Shown here one piece after another: positions 16,825 to 26,410 of a stretch of 64,000 nt of DNA. The notes under the pieces were generated by a model. The model was not told where the DNA came from and ran no database searches. It worked only from the letters and a program-made list of their open reading frames with translations. A program made the translations under genes and the position numbers. The stretch is from an uncultured Lachnospiraceae bacterium (lineage in GTDB: Bacteria > Bacillota > Clostridia > Lachnospirales > Lachnospiraceae): assembly GCA_902775895.1 (NCBI GenBank), contig CACYNO010000003.1, forward strand, positions 62,001-126,000, given 5' to 3'. Position 1 is the first letter of the stretch. Each line of letters opens with the position of its first letter.

Positions 16825-18820
16825 TCTTCTTGTAAACAGACACAGCGGAATAAGGGAGCGTTACCACAGGCTGCACGATAATGCAGATCAGAAAGGGCGC
16901 ATTTATTCCTATGCCAAACTTTTGGAGATGAACGCGCAGTACTATATACTGCGAAAAAAAGATCTGGATATGCCGGCCAACATCAGTGTATATGAGGACA
17001 GGAAAGTTCCGCTAAATGTTAGCGAATCGGCAAAGGCGGCTGCAGAAAGAGGAAGCGCTGATAAGGTGATAAGCAGATTATCACAGTTTGATGTTATATC
17101 TTTCGATATATTTGACACCCTTATCTTCAGACCCTTTTCCGAGCCTACGGATGTGTTTTTTATGGTAGGGGAGAAACTGGACTTTCTTGACTTCAAAAGG
17201 ATCAGAACAGAGCAGGAATTTTTGTCCCGCCGGGATAAGTTAAATACCCATGGCACCAACGAAGTCACTCTTGAGGATATCTGGGCAAGGATGGAAAAGG
17301 AAACGGGTATACCTTCGGATGCGGGTATTAAGACCGAACTGGAGACAGAGTCCGAATATTGTTTTGCAAACCCTTACATGAAAAAGATCTACGACGGGAT
17401 AAAGGAAGCGGGAAAGACTATAGTCATTACTTCCGATATATATCTGCCGTCGGATTTTTTAAGAAGCATGCTTGAAAAGAACGGGTTTACCGGCTTTGAT
17501 AAATTGTATGTATCCTGCGAACATGGCTGCAGCAAATCTGACGGAAGGCTTTACAAAAAAATAAAAAAGGACTATCCGGGAAAGAGCTTCATACATGTGG
17601 GGGATAACAAGGTCAGCGATGTTGACAGAGCAAAGGAAGCCGGATTTGAAACCCATTATTATCCCAATGCGGACAAAGAGGCGTTTGGCTGCCGTCCTTA
17701 CGACATGAGTCCCATCACAGGAGGCGCCTACAGAGGTGTGGTAAATAAAAGACTCTACAACGGTCTGAACAGATACTCCATTGAATATGAATACGGATAT
17801 ATTTACGGAGGTCTTTTTGTTCTGGGGTACTGCCATTTTATACACAGATATTACAAGGCAAATGATATGGACAAGCTATTATTCCTTGCAAGGGATGGAG
17901 ATATCTTAAAGCAGGTATATGAAAAGCTTTTCCCCGAAGACAACATTTCATATCTGTACTGGTCAAGGGCTGTGGGAACAAAGCTTATGATAAAGAAGAA
18001 CAGATACGATTATTTCAAAAGATATATATATAATAAGGTTAACCAGTCCGTGTCTGTCAGGGAAGTTCTTGAGTCCATGGAACTGGGGTTCATGGCCGAA
18101 AAACCGGAGTGGAAAAGTACGGGCCTGAGCCTTGGTGAACAGCTGACCCACAGGAACTCGGACACGTTAAAGAGTTTTTTGAATGCGCATTTTGAAGAGA
18201 TTGTTAAAGCGTATGAGCCACAGTCGGAAGGTGCGGGAAGATATATAACAAAAGAGACCGAAGGCTGCAAAAAAGTTTGTGCAGTGGATATCGGATGGGC
18301 CGGAAGCGGTGCCGTCGCCCTGGCAACACTTTGTAAAGATGAGTGGGGGATGGACTGCGATATCACAGGTATCGTCGCGGGGACAAATACCATTCATAAT
18401 TCGGAGCCGGATGCAAGTGAAGTCTTTCTGCAGACCGGAAAGCTTGTGTCATATATGTATTCCCAGAGTCTGAACAGAGACCTGTTAAAAAAACATGACC
18501 CCAACAGATATTTCAATGTATTCTGGGAGCTTCTTTTGTCATCACAAACAAAGCAGCTGACAGGATTTGATGTGGATGAAAAAGGTGAGCCCCTTTTTGT
18601 TTTCGGTAAAGCAGAAAAAAATCCTGACGGGATCGGCAGGATCCAAAAAGGGATAAAAGATTTTGTAAAAGATTATGTAAAATATTTCGGTCATAAGCCT
18701 TTTATGTTTAATATAAGCGGCAGGGATGCCTATGCCCCGGTGCTTGCCGTGGCAGGAAAGGATAATAAGTATCTGCAGACCATTGCTAAAAAGTTTGATC
18801 TTGTTGTAGGGGTTGAATAA
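16805..18820 (+). CDS. HAD-like hydrolase domain protein in glycosyltransferase operon
   Basis: A 671-residue cytosolic protein. Residues about 95-285 form a HAD-superfamily domain: motif I 'FDIFDTLI' with the Asp nucleophile pair near residue 100, motif II 'VITSDIY', and motif III/IV 'GDNKVSDVDRAKEAG'. The remaining 380 residues match the extended C-terminal part seen in HAD proteins of polysaccharide loci ('FLARDGDILKQVYEKLF', 'VDIGWAGSGAVAL'), with no function I can name. It overlaps the upstream transferase by 20 nt (or 14 nt if the ATG at 16811 is used). It probably processes a sugar-phosphate or lipid-linked intermediate in the same pathway; this is inference from context. Confidence 0.75.
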   Translation: MRMKIYDLLVNRHSGIRERYHRLHDNADQKGRIYSYAKLLEMNAQYYILRKKDLDMPANISVYEDRKVPLNVSESAKAAAERGSADKVISRLSQFDVISFDIFDTLIFRPFSEPTDVFFMVGEKLDFLDFKRIRTEQEFLSRRDKLNTHGTNEVTLEDIWARMEKETGIPSDAGIKTELETESEYCFANPYMKKIYDGIKEAGKTIVITSDIYLPSDFLRSMLEKNGFTGFDKLYVSCEHGCSKSDGRLYKKIKKDYPGKSFIHVGDNKVSDVDRAKEAGFETHYYPNADKEAFGCRPYDMSPITGGAYRGVVNKRLYNGLNRYSIEYEYGYIYGGLFVLGYCHFIHRYYKANDMDKLLFLARDGDILKQVYEKLFPEDNISYLYWSRAVGTKLMIKKNRYDYFKRYIYNKVNQSVSVREVLESMELGFMAEKPEWKSTGLSLGEQLTHRNSDTLKSFLNAHFEEIVKAYEPQSEGAGRYITKETEGCKKVCAVDIGWAGSGAVALATLCKDEWGMDCDITGIVAGTNTIHNSEPDASEVFLQTGKLVSYMYSQSLNRDLLKKHDPNRYFNVFWELLLSSQTKQLTGFDVDEKGEPLFVFGKAEKNPDGIGRIQKGIKDFVKDYVKYFGHKPFMFNISGRDAYAPVLAVAGKDNKYLQTIAKKFDLVVGVE

Positions 18821-18831
18821 TGTGCTATAAT
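18804..18831 (+). promoter_or_regulatory. Possible galE promoter
   Basis: TTGTAG (18804-18809), a 16-nt spacer and a perfect TATAAT (18826-18831) span the end of the HAD gene, about 30 nt before galE. The weak -35 keeps confidence low. Confidence 0.4.
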
Positions 18832-18860
18832 AAATAGTTAGCAAAAGTCAGGAGGTTATT

Positions 18861-19901
18861 ATGGCGATTTTAGTTACCGGCGGAGCCGGATATATAGGAA
18901 CTCATACACTGGTGGAGCTTTCAAAAGCAGGGTATGAATATGTGGTAATAGATAATTTTTGCAACTCCGATAAAAAGGCTATTGAGAGAGTAGAAGAACT
19001 TACGGGAAAGTCCATCAAACTCTATGAGGGTGATATCGCTGACTGTGAGTTGATGGATAAGATATTAAAGGAAAACAACATCAATGCATGTATGCATTTT
19101 GCAGGTCTGAAAGCTGTCGGAGAGTCGGTTGAAAAACCTCTTATGTATTTTAAGAACAACGTTATCGGATCAATAAAGATGCTTGACGTTCTGATCAAAA
19201 ACGGTGTGAAGAAGATCATCTTTTCATCATCTGCTACTGTTTACGGCGAGCCTGAGACCATGCCGATCACGGAGGGTTTTCCAAAAGGTGAGACGACTAA
19301 TCCTTACGGAAGGACCAAGTCCATATTTGAAGACATACTTATTGATACATCCAAAGCAGACAGTGAGATGACAGCTGTTCTTCTAAGATATTTTAATCCC
19401 GTTGGGGCCCACGAGAGCGGAAGGATAGGTGAGGATCCGGAAGGTATACCGAACAACCTTATGCCTTACATTACCCAGGTGGCAGTAGGTAAAAGAGATA
19501 TCCTTCATGTTTTCGGAGATGATTATGATACGCCGGACTGTTCCGGTATCAGGGATTTCATACATGTAACGGATCTTGCGGACGGACATGTTAAAGCTTT
19601 AAAAAAGATAGGAGTGCTTCCGGATGGTGAGGTTCCCGCAGATACGGGCGTCATTATCTACAACCTGGGTACGGGTAAGGGCACATCAGTGCTGGAACTT
19701 GTAAAGGCTTTTGAAGAAGCAAACGGCGTAAAGGTTCCTTATGAGATCACCGACAGAAGACCCGGGGATGTGGCAGTCATGTATTGCGACGCCTCCAAGG
19801 CAGAGAAAGAAATGGGATGGAAAGCGGAGCGCAATATAGAGAAAATGTGTGCTGATGCATGGAACTGGCAAAAGAATAATCCGGAAGGATACAAAGGCTG
19901 A
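18861..19901 (+). CDS. galE: UDP-glucose 4-epimerase
   Basis: Short-chain dehydrogenase/reductase that interconverts UDP-glucose and UDP-galactose with bound NAD. The N-terminal Rossmann motif is '[10 protein letters not shown]'; the catalytic Ser is in 'SSSATVYG' and the Tyr-Lys pair in 'NPYGRTK'; 'RYFNPVGAH' and 'RDFIHV' are typical GalE segments. The length of 346 residues is normal. AGGAGG precedes the ATG. Placement after two GlfT2-like transferases suggests it feeds UDP-galactose to surface polysaccharide synthesis. Confidence 0.96.
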   Translation: MAILVTGGAGYIGTHTLVELSKAGYEYVVIDNFCNSDKKAIERVEELTGKSIKLYEGDIADCELMDKILKENNINACMHFAGLKAVGESVEKPLMYFKNNVIGSIKMLDVLIKNGVKKIIFSSSATVYGEPETMPITEGFPKGETTNPYGRTKSIFEDILIDTSKADSEMTAVLLRYFNPVGAHESGRIGEDPEGIPNNLMPYITQVAVGKRDILHVFGDDYDTPDCSGIRDFIHVTDLADGHVKALKKIGVLPDGEVPADTGVIIYNLGTGKGTSVLELVKAFEEANGVKVPYEITDRRPGDVAVMYCDASKAEKEMGWKAERNIEKMCADAWNWQKNNPEGYKG

Positions 19902-19919
19902 TAGGAAAGGCGGATAAAA

Positions 19920-21266
19920 ATGGGCAAATATTTCGGAACAGACGGATTTCGGGGAGAAGCAAACGTTACCCTGAGAGTAGAGCACGCCTACAAAGTAGGA
20001 AGATATCTGGGTTATTTTTTCGGAAAGCAGCATGATGACGGAAAAGCCCATATAGCCATCGGAAAAGATACGAGACTGAGCAGTTACATGTTTGAGTATG
20101 CCCTTGCAGCCGGACTTGCGGCTTCGGGAGCCAATGCCTATCTCCTGCATGTTACAACGACTCCCAGCGTAGCTTATGTTACAAGAGTTGACGGTCTGGA
20201 CTGTGGCATTATGATATCTGCGAGCCACAATCCCTTTCATGACAACGGAATAAAACTTATCAACAAAGACGGAGAAAAGATAGATGATAAGCTTATTGAT
20301 GAAATAGAAGAATATATCGATTCAAAAGAAGATACCTTGGAACTGGCTGTGGGAGACAAGATCGGTGCCACGGTGGACTATGTAAACGCAAGGAACAGAT
20401 ATGTTGGATATCTTATGGGACTAGCTAAGTTCTCTTTCAGAGGATATAAGGTGGGCATAGATGCCGCTAACGGAAGCGCTTGGAGTATAGCTAAGAGTCT
20501 TTTTGAAACTCTGGGAGCTGAAGTTTTTCTTATACATGCTGAGCCTAACGGTCTTAACATAAACAAGGACTGCGGTTCAACCCACATGGAAGATCTGCAA
20601 AAGCTTGTTGTTGATAAAGGGCTGAATATAGGATTTGCTTTTGACGGTGATGCGGACAGATGTCTTGCGGTGGACGAAGAAGGCAACATAATTACGGGGG
20701 ATCATATCCTCTTTATGTACAGTCAGTATCTGAAAGACAGAAACAAACTTATAGGTAATACCGTGGTAACCACGGTTATGTCAAATATCGGTCTTTTCAA
20801 GGCGTTGGCCAAGCTTGATATCAATTATGAGAAGACGGATGTTGGGGATAAATATGTAAGGGCATGTATGGCAAGGAACGGGTATGTGCTCGGAGGTGAA
20901 CAGTCGGGCCATATAGTTTTCTCAAAATATTCCACTACGGGAGACGGCCTGATAACTGCACTCAAAGTTATGGAGCTGATGATAGCAAAAAAGACTACCA
21001 TAGGTCAGCTTGCGGGTCAGCTTGAGATATTCCCACAGGTTTTAAAAAATGTCCGCGTTAAGGACAAAGTGGCTGCTATGGAAGACAAAGGACTTCTTGA
21101 TCTGATAAAAAAAGAACAGGATGCCCTTGGTGAAGACGGAAGGGTATTTGTCAGAAAAAGCGGAACGGAGCCTGTTGTACGTGTTATGGTTGAGGCAAAG
21201 ACTCATGAGATATGTGACGAAACAGCGGGAAGGATTGTTGATTACATTAATGCAAATTTAGATTAA
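19920..21266 (+). CDS. glmM: Phosphoglucosamine mutase
   Basis: Converts glucosamine-6-phosphate to glucosamine-1-phosphate for UDP-GlcNAc and peptidoglycan synthesis. Hallmarks: N-terminal 'YFGTDGFRG', the phosphorylated Ser102 in 'ISASHNP', the Mg site 'DGDADRC', the sugar-binding 'GGEQSGH' and the phosphate-binding 'RKSGTEPVVRVM'. The length of 448 residues matches GlmM. It lies 18 nt after galE and 13 nt before ispE, so the three are likely co-transcribed. Confidence 0.95.
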   Translation: MGKYFGTDGFRGEANVTLRVEHAYKVGRYLGYFFGKQHDDGKAHIAIGKDTRLSSYMFEYALAAGLAASGANAYLLHVTTTPSVAYVTRVDGLDCGIMISASHNPFHDNGIKLINKDGEKIDDKLIDEIEEYIDSKEDTLELAVGDKIGATVDYVNARNRYVGYLMGLAKFSFRGYKVGIDAANGSAWSIAKSLFETLGAEVFLIHAEPNGLNINKDCGSTHMEDLQKLVVDKGLNIGFAFDGDADRCLAVDEEGNIITGDHILFMYSQYLKDRNKLIGNTVVTTVMSNIGLFKALAKLDINYEKTDVGDKYVRACMARNGYVLGGEQSGHIVFSKYSTTGDGLITALKVMELMIAKKTTIGQLAGQLEIFPQVLKNVRVKDKVAAMEDKGLLDLIKKEQDALGEDGRVFVRKSGTEPVVRVMVEAKTHEICDETAGRIVDYINANLD

Positions 21267-21279
21267 ACAGAGGTGTCAT

Positions 21280-22173
21280 ATGGACAGTATTTCAGTTGAA
21301 GCATATGCAAAGATAAATATAGGACTTGATGTCCGGGGAATAAGGGATGACGGGTATCATGATGTGCGAATGGTTATGCAGACAATAGACATCTGTGATA
21401 CGATCATCCTTAAAAAAAGGGAAGACAGTGTCATTACCGTGGTATCAGACAACGATAAGATACCTTCAGGCAGTGACAACCTGGCATATAAAGCTGCCGA
21501 GGAGTTCAGAAATGAATTCAACTCCGAATTTTCCGATGAGTTTGATGACTGGGAATTCGGCGTTGATATCATCATTCAAAAAAGAATCCCTGTTTCAGCG
21601 GGTCTTGGAGGCGGAAGCGCCGATGCGGCAGCAGTCCTTAAAGGGATGAATATTCTTTTTAATACAGGCCTTTCCAGAGACAGACTTATGCAGATAGGAA
21701 CAAGAGTCGGTTCTGACGTTCCTTTTTGTATATTCGGATGGACCGCATATGCAGGAGGAAGGGGAGAAAAGATAAATCCGCTCCTTGGTTTTCCTAAGAC
21801 ACATCTTGTTATAGTAAAACCCATTGATCTGGGGATATCTACCGCAAAAGCATACAGTGCCCTTGATAGCGAGGAGTCGTTATATCACCCGGAAATAGAC
21901 AGCCTTGTGGATGCTCTCCATGAAGCGGCGCCTATAGAGGAGATAGTCGGATATATGGGAAATACTTTTGAGAGAGTTATGGTCAGGGAGCATCCGGTAA
22001 TAGGTGATATAAAAACAGCCCTCGAGGAAAACGGAGCCCTCAGATCACTGATGAGCGGCAGTGGCCCCAGTGTATATGGGATATTCAAAGATGAGGAAAG
22101 CGCAGCGGAGTGCGCAGATGCCATGAAAGAAAGATTTAAAGATGCAGAGGTCTTTTTAACAAAGATCCGCTGA
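21280..22173 (+). CDS. ispE: 4-diphosphocytidyl-2-C-methyl-D-erythritol kinase
   Basis: GHMP-family kinase of the methylerythritol phosphate pathway of isoprenoid synthesis. N-terminal 'AYAKINIGLDV' with the catalytic Lys, the ATP loop 'PVSAGLGGGSADAAA', and C-terminal 'MSGSGPSVYGIF' define the family. The length of 297 residues is typical. Together with ispH at 43589 it shows that this organism uses the MEP route. The downstream GntR regulator is 15 nt away. Confidence 0.95.
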   Translation: MDSISVEAYAKINIGLDVRGIRDDGYHDVRMVMQTIDICDTIILKKREDSVITVVSDNDKIPSGSDNLAYKAAEEFRNEFNSEFSDEFDDWEFGVDIIIQKRIPVSAGLGGGSADAAAVLKGMNILFNTGLSRDRLMQIGTRVGSDVPFCIFGWTAYAGGRGEKINPLLGFPKTHLVIVKPIDLGISTAKAYSALDSEESLYHPEIDSLVDALHEAAPIEEIVGYMGNTFERVMVREHPVIGDIKTALEENGALRSLMSGSGPSVYGIFKDEESAAECADAMKERFKDAEVFLTKIR

Positions 22174-22188
22174 TACCGGTGATGTGAT

Positions 22189-22866
22189 ATGAAAGAAGAT
22201 ATGCGACTGGATGCTACATCCAACCTTCCTTTGCGGGAAGTTGTCTTTTTAAGACTGAGACAGGCGATACTTCAGGGTGATCTGCAGCCGGGAGAACGCC
22301 TTATGGAGATACAGCTTGCAGACCAGCTTGGGGTAAGCAGGACACCTGTCCGTGAAGCCATACGGAAGCTGGAACTGGAAGGTCTTGTTTCCATGAAACC
22401 AAGAAGAGGGGCCGAGGTTGCAAGCATCACAATAAAAGATATGCAGGATGTTTTAGAGGTAAGAGGAAGCCTTGAGGAGCTTGCTGTGGAGCTTTGCTGC
22501 GCAAAGGATGACGACAGCTGGATCGAAGAATTGAAAAAAGCAAACAAGGTGTTTGAGGCCGCTGTAAGATCCGACGAACTTCTTATCATAGCCGATGCGG
22601 ATGTGCGTTTTCACGACATTATTTACAAAGCCACCGGGAACAAAAGGCTGATACAGATAATAAATAACCTTCGAGAGCAGATCTACAGATACAGGCTTGA
22701 ATATATTAAAAATGATCAGGCCCGTAACGAGCTTATCGAGGAGCATGAACGCATCATAGGATTTATCTCAAAGAAGGACAGGGATGGTGCGAAGAAAGCA
22801 ATGAGACAGCACATCGCAAATCAGGAAAAGGATATAGCCGGAGCGATACAAAGACATGAAGGTTAA
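22189..22866 (+). CDS. GntR-family regulator, FadR subfamily (FCD domain)
   Basis: DNA-binding regulator of 225 residues. The winged helix occupies about residues 10-75: 'VFLRLRQAILQGDLQPGERL', 'ADQLGVSRTPVREAIRKLE', 'GLVSMKPRRGAEVA'. The C-terminal all-helical FCD domain contains 'DVRFHDIIYKATGN' and 'EEHERIIGFI' whose Asp and His residues usually bind a metal and a carboxylate effector. The ligand cannot be guessed. It overlaps the following DUF1934 gene by 11 nt. Confidence 0.9.
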   Translation: MKEDMRLDATSNLPLREVVFLRLRQAILQGDLQPGERLMEIQLADQLGVSRTPVREAIRKLELEGLVSMKPRRGAEVASITIKDMQDVLEVRGSLEELAVELCCAKDDDSWIEELKKANKVFEAAVRSDELLIIADADVRFHDIIYKATGNKRLIQIINNLREQIYRYRLEYIKNDQARNELIEEHERIIGFISKKDRDGAKKAMRQHIANQEKDIAGAIQRHEG

Positions 22867-23269
22867 GATAAAATACGAGAGGACTCAGGACGGGATAAAG
22901 GAAATCTCCGAATACGAAGGTCATTACAGAAAGACAGGCGTTTCGGAGAATATCTCTTTTACGGAAGCTGAGACGAAAACAAAGCATCTGTTGAAGATCA
23001 GAGATGATAATATGAAATGGACGAGGAGCGTGGATATTAACGGACGCTCCTTTTCAAATGAACTGGAGTTTGGAGAAGGCGTGGCCGACATTTTAGAGTA
23101 TGTGACGCCGCACGGGAAAATATGCATGGATGTGTCCACTAAAAAATACAAGCTTTTAAGGGATGAGGGAAGCGGGCTGCCGCGTATTGAACTTGAGTAC
23201 GATATATGGCAGACGGGGACTGTAGTGTCTGAATATAAAGTTACAGTAGGGCTCTGTATCTTGCAATAA
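22856..23269 (+). CDS. DUF1934 (calycin-like) protein
   Basis: A 137-residue soluble protein whose pattern ('VKIKYERTQDG', 'GHYRKTGVSENISFTEAE', 'YELEYDIW'-like beta strands, C-terminal 'VSEYKVTVGL') fits the DUF1934 beta-barrel family common in Firmicutes. Function is unknown. It starts inside the end of the GntR gene. Its last codons and stop fall inside the left arm of long hairpin copy C. Confidence 0.8.
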   Translation: MKVKIKYERTQDGIKEISEYEGHYRKTGVSENISFTEAETKTKHLLKIRDDNMKWTRSVDINGRSFSNELEFGEGVADILEYVTPHGKICMDVSTKKYKLLRDEGSGLPRIELEYDIWQTGTVVSEYKVTVGLCILQ

Positions 23270-23500
23270 ACGGCGACGTGTTCATCTTTCCGAACATTAG
23301 AAGGCGGTCCAAAGAATTAAGATTGGCTTAAATCGTTTACGAACAAAAAGCGTGGCTGCCAGGAGAGTGATGCAAATGATGATTTTAAAGCAGCATTCAT
23401 GCTTTTTGTTCGTGTTCAAACGATTTAGGTCAATCTTTAAATTCTTTAGGACCGGATTCTACAGTTTGGAAAGGTGAAGCACGGTCGACGTTATTTGCAA
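23261..23500. repeat. Long hairpin element, copy C
   Basis: A palindrome of about 240 nt in the convergent gap between the DUF1934 gene and the nucleotidyltransferase gene. Pairs include TTGCAA with TTGCAA, AACGGCGACGTG with CACGGTCGACGTT, CTTTCC with GGAAAG, ATTAGAAGGCGGTCC with GGACCGGATTCTACA, the core AAAGAATTAAGATTG with CAATCTTTAAATTCTTT, TAAATCGTTT with AAACGATTTA, and GAACAAAAAGC with GCTTTTTGTTC. The left arm starts inside the DUF1934 stop region. The flanking motifs ACATTAGAAGGCGGTC and GGATTCTACAGT recur in copy D at 51490. Confidence 0.85.
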
Positions 23501-23527
23501 GCACAGAGCCTATGGCTGTGTTTTTTT
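23501..23527 (+). terminator. Terminator after hairpin copy C
   Basis: CACAGAGCC pairs with GGCTGTG (two-base bulge, TAT loop) and is followed by an eight-to-ten T run reaching the end of the leftward gene. It should stop rightward transcripts of the ispE-GntR-DUF1934 unit. Confidence 0.65.
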
Positions 23528-24707
23528 ACATCCTTAAAACAGTCCGCAGTTCTTCAAGTAATTTTCTGCGATTGACCACAGGACGGTATGCGGCTCTGAA
23601 TACCACAAAAAAAGGGATCAACGCTTTGTTCTTATAAAGAAACGGGTGCGCCTCCTTGTAGTAGTTCATATCCGGGAACAGCCTTGAGGCAAAATATTTA
23701 AGCCTGTCCGTACCCGTGAGTTTTCCGTCTTCAGCACCTGTAACCCGCGCAACTTTTTCTTTGACACGCTGTTCGTCCGTGCCGTATGCACCGGAGCGGG
23801 ATATAAAAGCCAGCAGTTCTTTTTCTTTATCGGAAAGATTGCTGATTTCGTGAAATATGTTGTCGGGATCCTTGAAGAGCTTTTCAGATAGCAGGCGCAT
23901 TGATCCCTCAAATTCACTTATCCCCAGTATGTTCAATTCGCGACTGATGTATGTACGGTCAAGGCTTTCAGCATATTTTTTATTAAGAACGAAAAAGTCC
24001 GTGAGCGTCTTAAATCCTGTGCCGCCTTCCTTATAGTGCTTATATGCATGTGCCGTGAAATATATGTAAAAGTCATCGTCTGAAAAATGATATCCGAATT
24101 CTTTATCATCGTCTTTTAACAGTCTGTCCCTGACCCTGTCGTAATAATCCGTAAAGACAGTACTGAATGTATGCATGAAAAGTCTTGTGTGAAATTCGAA
24201 ATTATAAACCGGCTCTTTGACGAATTCATCGTGATTGGTAACCCCTTCAAAATCAAGACTGTAGCCGTGCGACTGCATATATTTTATTACTTCTTCACGC
24301 CTGCTTTCGTCAAAGAGTATGTCGTTATCCGCCATTTCACGCATTCCGTATTCGGGATATAGATCCTGGATGATTATGCCTTTGAGGGGGCAGTACCATA
24401 TACCTAAACGATCCATATCAAGAAGAATGATGCTGCGTTCCATATCAAGTAGTGCACGTTTTTTAAAAGCGGAATCAGCCGCCTTTTTCCATTTTTCCAG
24501 GTTGCTTTTTTTAAAGATGCTGTCGTGGTCTTCCTGTGATGTGATGGCATGTGCGACCATGGATGTCACTCCGTGCATATGGGCAAGAGAAAAAAGCCTG
24601 TCGCTGTCTGTTTCGGAAATAGTTTTTATCTCCGGAATTTTCTCATTTAATGCGCAGGCAAGCAGATATAATAATTTTTTCGATGTTCTTTTTAATGTGT
24701 GTTCCAT
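23526..24707 (-). CDS. NTP_transf_5-type nucleotidyltransferase linked to RiPP locus
   Basis: A 393-residue cytosolic protein of the uncharacterised nucleotidyltransferase family PF14907 (NTP_transf_5). The signature is 'PLKGIIIQDLYPEYGMRE' spread over residues 107-124, followed by the metal-binding aspartates D127 and D129 ('MADNDILF'). Relatives occur in lasso-peptide and other RiPP loci together with HprK-like kinases, where a role in decorating the peptide has been proposed. It is divergent from the PqqD-like gene with a 78-nt shared promoter region. The target is unknown. The assignment of the family is good; the link to the peptide is inferred from position. Confidence 0.8.
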   Translation of the reverse strand: MEHTLKRTSKKLLYLLACALNEKIPEIKTISETDSDRLFSLAHMHGVTSMVAHAITSQEDHDSIFKKSNLEKWKKAADSAFKKRALLDMERSIILLDMDRLGIWYCPLKGIIIQDLYPEYGMREMADNDILFDESRREEVIKYMQSHGYSLDFEGVTNHDEFVKEPVYNFEFHTRLFMHTFSTVFTDYYDRVRDRLLKDDDKEFGYHFSDDDFYIYFTAHAYKHYKEGGTGFKTLTDFFVLNKKYAESLDRTYISRELNILGISEFEGSMRLLSEKLFKDPDNIFHEISNLSDKEKELLAFISRSGAYGTDEQRVKEKVARVTGAEDGKLTGTDRLKYFASRLFPDMNYYKEAHPFLYKNKALIPFFVVFRAAYRPVVNRRKLLEELRTVLRM

Positions 24708-24719
24708 GGGTGTGACCTG

Positions 24720-24747
24720 TTGACAATTTTTCTAAAAAAACTATGAT
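24720..24747 (+). promoter_or_regulatory. Candidate promoter for the PqqD-radical SAM genes
   Basis: A perfect TTGACA (24720-24725), a 16-nt spacer and TATGAT (24742-24747) lie about 40 nt before the PqqD-like start. Confidence 0.55.
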
Positions 24748-24785
24748 TGATTATAACACAATTTACCTGTTAAGGAGATTTAAGG

Positions 24786-25052
24786 ATGAAGTTAAAAGAA
24801 GGATTTTGTACCCAGAAGATAGCAAAGGGACAGGTGATGGTGCCCCTTGGAAATGCGGACACTGACTTCCGCGGAATCGTAAGGAGTAATTCCACCGCAG
24901 CATTTGTGGTTAACTGTCTCAAGGAAGAGACCACAAGGGATGAGATCCTTGAAAAGCTTAAAAACACCTACGATGCGCCGGAAGATGTGATGGCGAAAGA
25001 TCTCGATGAGGTACTTGAAAAGTTAAAGAGCATAAATGCCATAAGCGGGTAA
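24786..25052 (+). CDS. PqqD-like peptide chaperone (RiPP recognition element)
   Basis: An 88-residue protein with the PqqD fold pattern: beta-hairpin 'FCTQKIAKGQVMVPLG', 'FRGIVRSNSTAAFVVNCL' and a winged helix ending 'DLDEVLEKLKSINAI'. PqqD proteins bind the leader of a ribosomal peptide and present it to the modifying enzyme. The ATG has AAGGAGAT upstream. The radical SAM maturase starts 2 nt after its stop, so they are coupled, as expected for a chaperone-enzyme pair. Confidence 0.85.
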   Translation: MKLKEGFCTQKIAKGQVMVPLGNADTDFRGIVRSNSTAAFVVNCLKEETTRDEILEKLKNTYDAPEDVMAKDLDEVLEKLKSINAISG

Positions 25053-25054
25053 AT

Positions 25055-26410
25055 ATGAAGACTCTTATTGAAACAGACAGCATGATCGGAAAGATACTGG
25101 GAAAGCAGGGGTATGAGGAAGATACTTCATACCGCCTGCTTTCATGGTGTGGGTATATCGACGTGGGAGAAGAAAGACTTCTGCACAACTATATGACGGG
25201 GAAAACGCTGGTAATGGAACCCGGTGAAGATCATGATACGAAAGATCTGAAGCCCGAACTTATCGCCGACTGGTTTCTGGTCCCGGAAGACAGCAACGAT
25301 GTACAGCTTCTTGAAGAACTAAGAAGTGCCATGAAGCTTTTTGATTATAAAAAGGGTATCAACTCCTTTAAGATACTGACGACCACTGATTGTAATGCAA
25401 GATGTTTTTACTGTTATGAAGCAGGCATTAAAAAAGAAAACATGTCACGGGAAAATGCGGAAAAAACAGTTGGGTTTATCGAAAAAGTACGTGGTGAAGG
25501 TGAGGTGACTCTTGCCTGGTTTGGCGGGGAGCCCATGATGAATACAGAGGTTATGGATATCATCTGCAGAGGGCTTAAAGACAGAGGCATTGGGTATGCG
25601 TCAGTAATGACAAGTAACGGTTATCTTTTTGATGAGGAACAGATTGAAAAGTCGGTAATAGATTGGAATCTGAAAAACATCCAGATAACCCTGGACGGAA
25701 CAAAAAAAATATACAACAAGGTCAAGGCTTATACAGATGCGGAGGATGATCCCTATGAGAGAGTTTTAAAAAACATCCGGAATCTTGCTGACGCAGGTGT
25801 GCGGGTTAATATCAGACTGAACATGGGAGCCGGCAATTTTGATGACACGTTAAAGCTTATTGATGAACTCTCCGCCGGGTTTTCGGAAAATGAAAATGTA
25901 AGCGCCTATGTCAGCGGGCTTTTCCAGGAACTGGAAAAAGATGATGTTACATTAAAGAAAGACCTGTCGGAAAAGCTGATCATTGCGGCAAAAAAAATCG
26001 CAGACAGCGGTCTTGATCGTCCTAAGATAAAAAATATACATACCCGCACCGGCGGATGTATGGCAGATAACGATAATCATATAGGGATCAGTCCGTCCGG
26101 TAAGCTTATGAAGTGTGAACATTTTATATTTGACAGGCTTGTGGGAGATATAGACTCGGGAAAAGATGATGAACTTTCCAAAGGATGGAAAGAAAGAATG
26201 CCGGATGGAGATCTCTGCGGAAAATGTACCGTCAGGCCGGTGTGTTACCGCCTGGAAGGATGTCCCGTGTCACATCCCTGCGATGAGTTTGAGCAGAGAG
26301 AATTCACGTTAAGAAAAGAAAGTCAGATATTGAAAAATTGGGAATTAATTAATCGAAAAGGGGCAAAAAATGTAGAACTGACGGCTGTTTCGGATAATGA
26401 AATCTGTTGA
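25055..26410 (+). CDS. Radical SAM/SPASM peptide maturase
   Basis: Predicted enzyme (451 residues) that modifies a ribosomally made peptide by radical chemistry. An N-terminal 100-residue region precedes the radical SAM motif C113-x3-C117-x2-C120 in 'TTDCNARCFYCYEAG', with 'WFGGEPMMN' as the SAM-binding GGE strand. The SPASM region that binds auxiliary Fe-S clusters contains C335, C354, C388, C391, C397, C403 and C408 ('CGKCTVRPVCYRLEGCP'). This plan matches maturases of sactipeptides, ranthipeptides and Cys-rich peptides. The substrate is probably the 47-residue peptide encoded 74 nt downstream. Which bond it forms cannot be read from sequence. Confidence 0.93.
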   Translation: MKTLIETDSMIGKILGKQGYEEDTSYRLLSWCGYIDVGEERLLHNYMTGKTLVMEPGEDHDTKDLKPELIADWFLVPEDSNDVQLLEELRSAMKLFDYKKGINSFKILTTTDCNARCFYCYEAGIKKENMSRENAEKTVGFIEKVRGEGEVTLAWFGGEPMMNTEVMDIICRGLKDRGIGYASVMTSNGYLFDEEQIEKSVIDWNLKNIQITLDGTKKIYNKVKAYTDAEDDPYERVLKNIRNLADAGVRVNIRLNMGAGNFDDTLKLIDELSAGFSENENVSAYVSGLFQELEKDDVTLKKDLSEKLIIAAKKIADSGLDRPKIKNIHTRTGGCMADNDNHIGISPSGKLMKCEHFIFDRLVGDIDSGKDDELSKGWKERMPDGDLCGKCTVRPVCYRLEGCPVSHPCDEFEQREFTLRKESQILKNWELINRKGAKNVELTAVSDNEIC

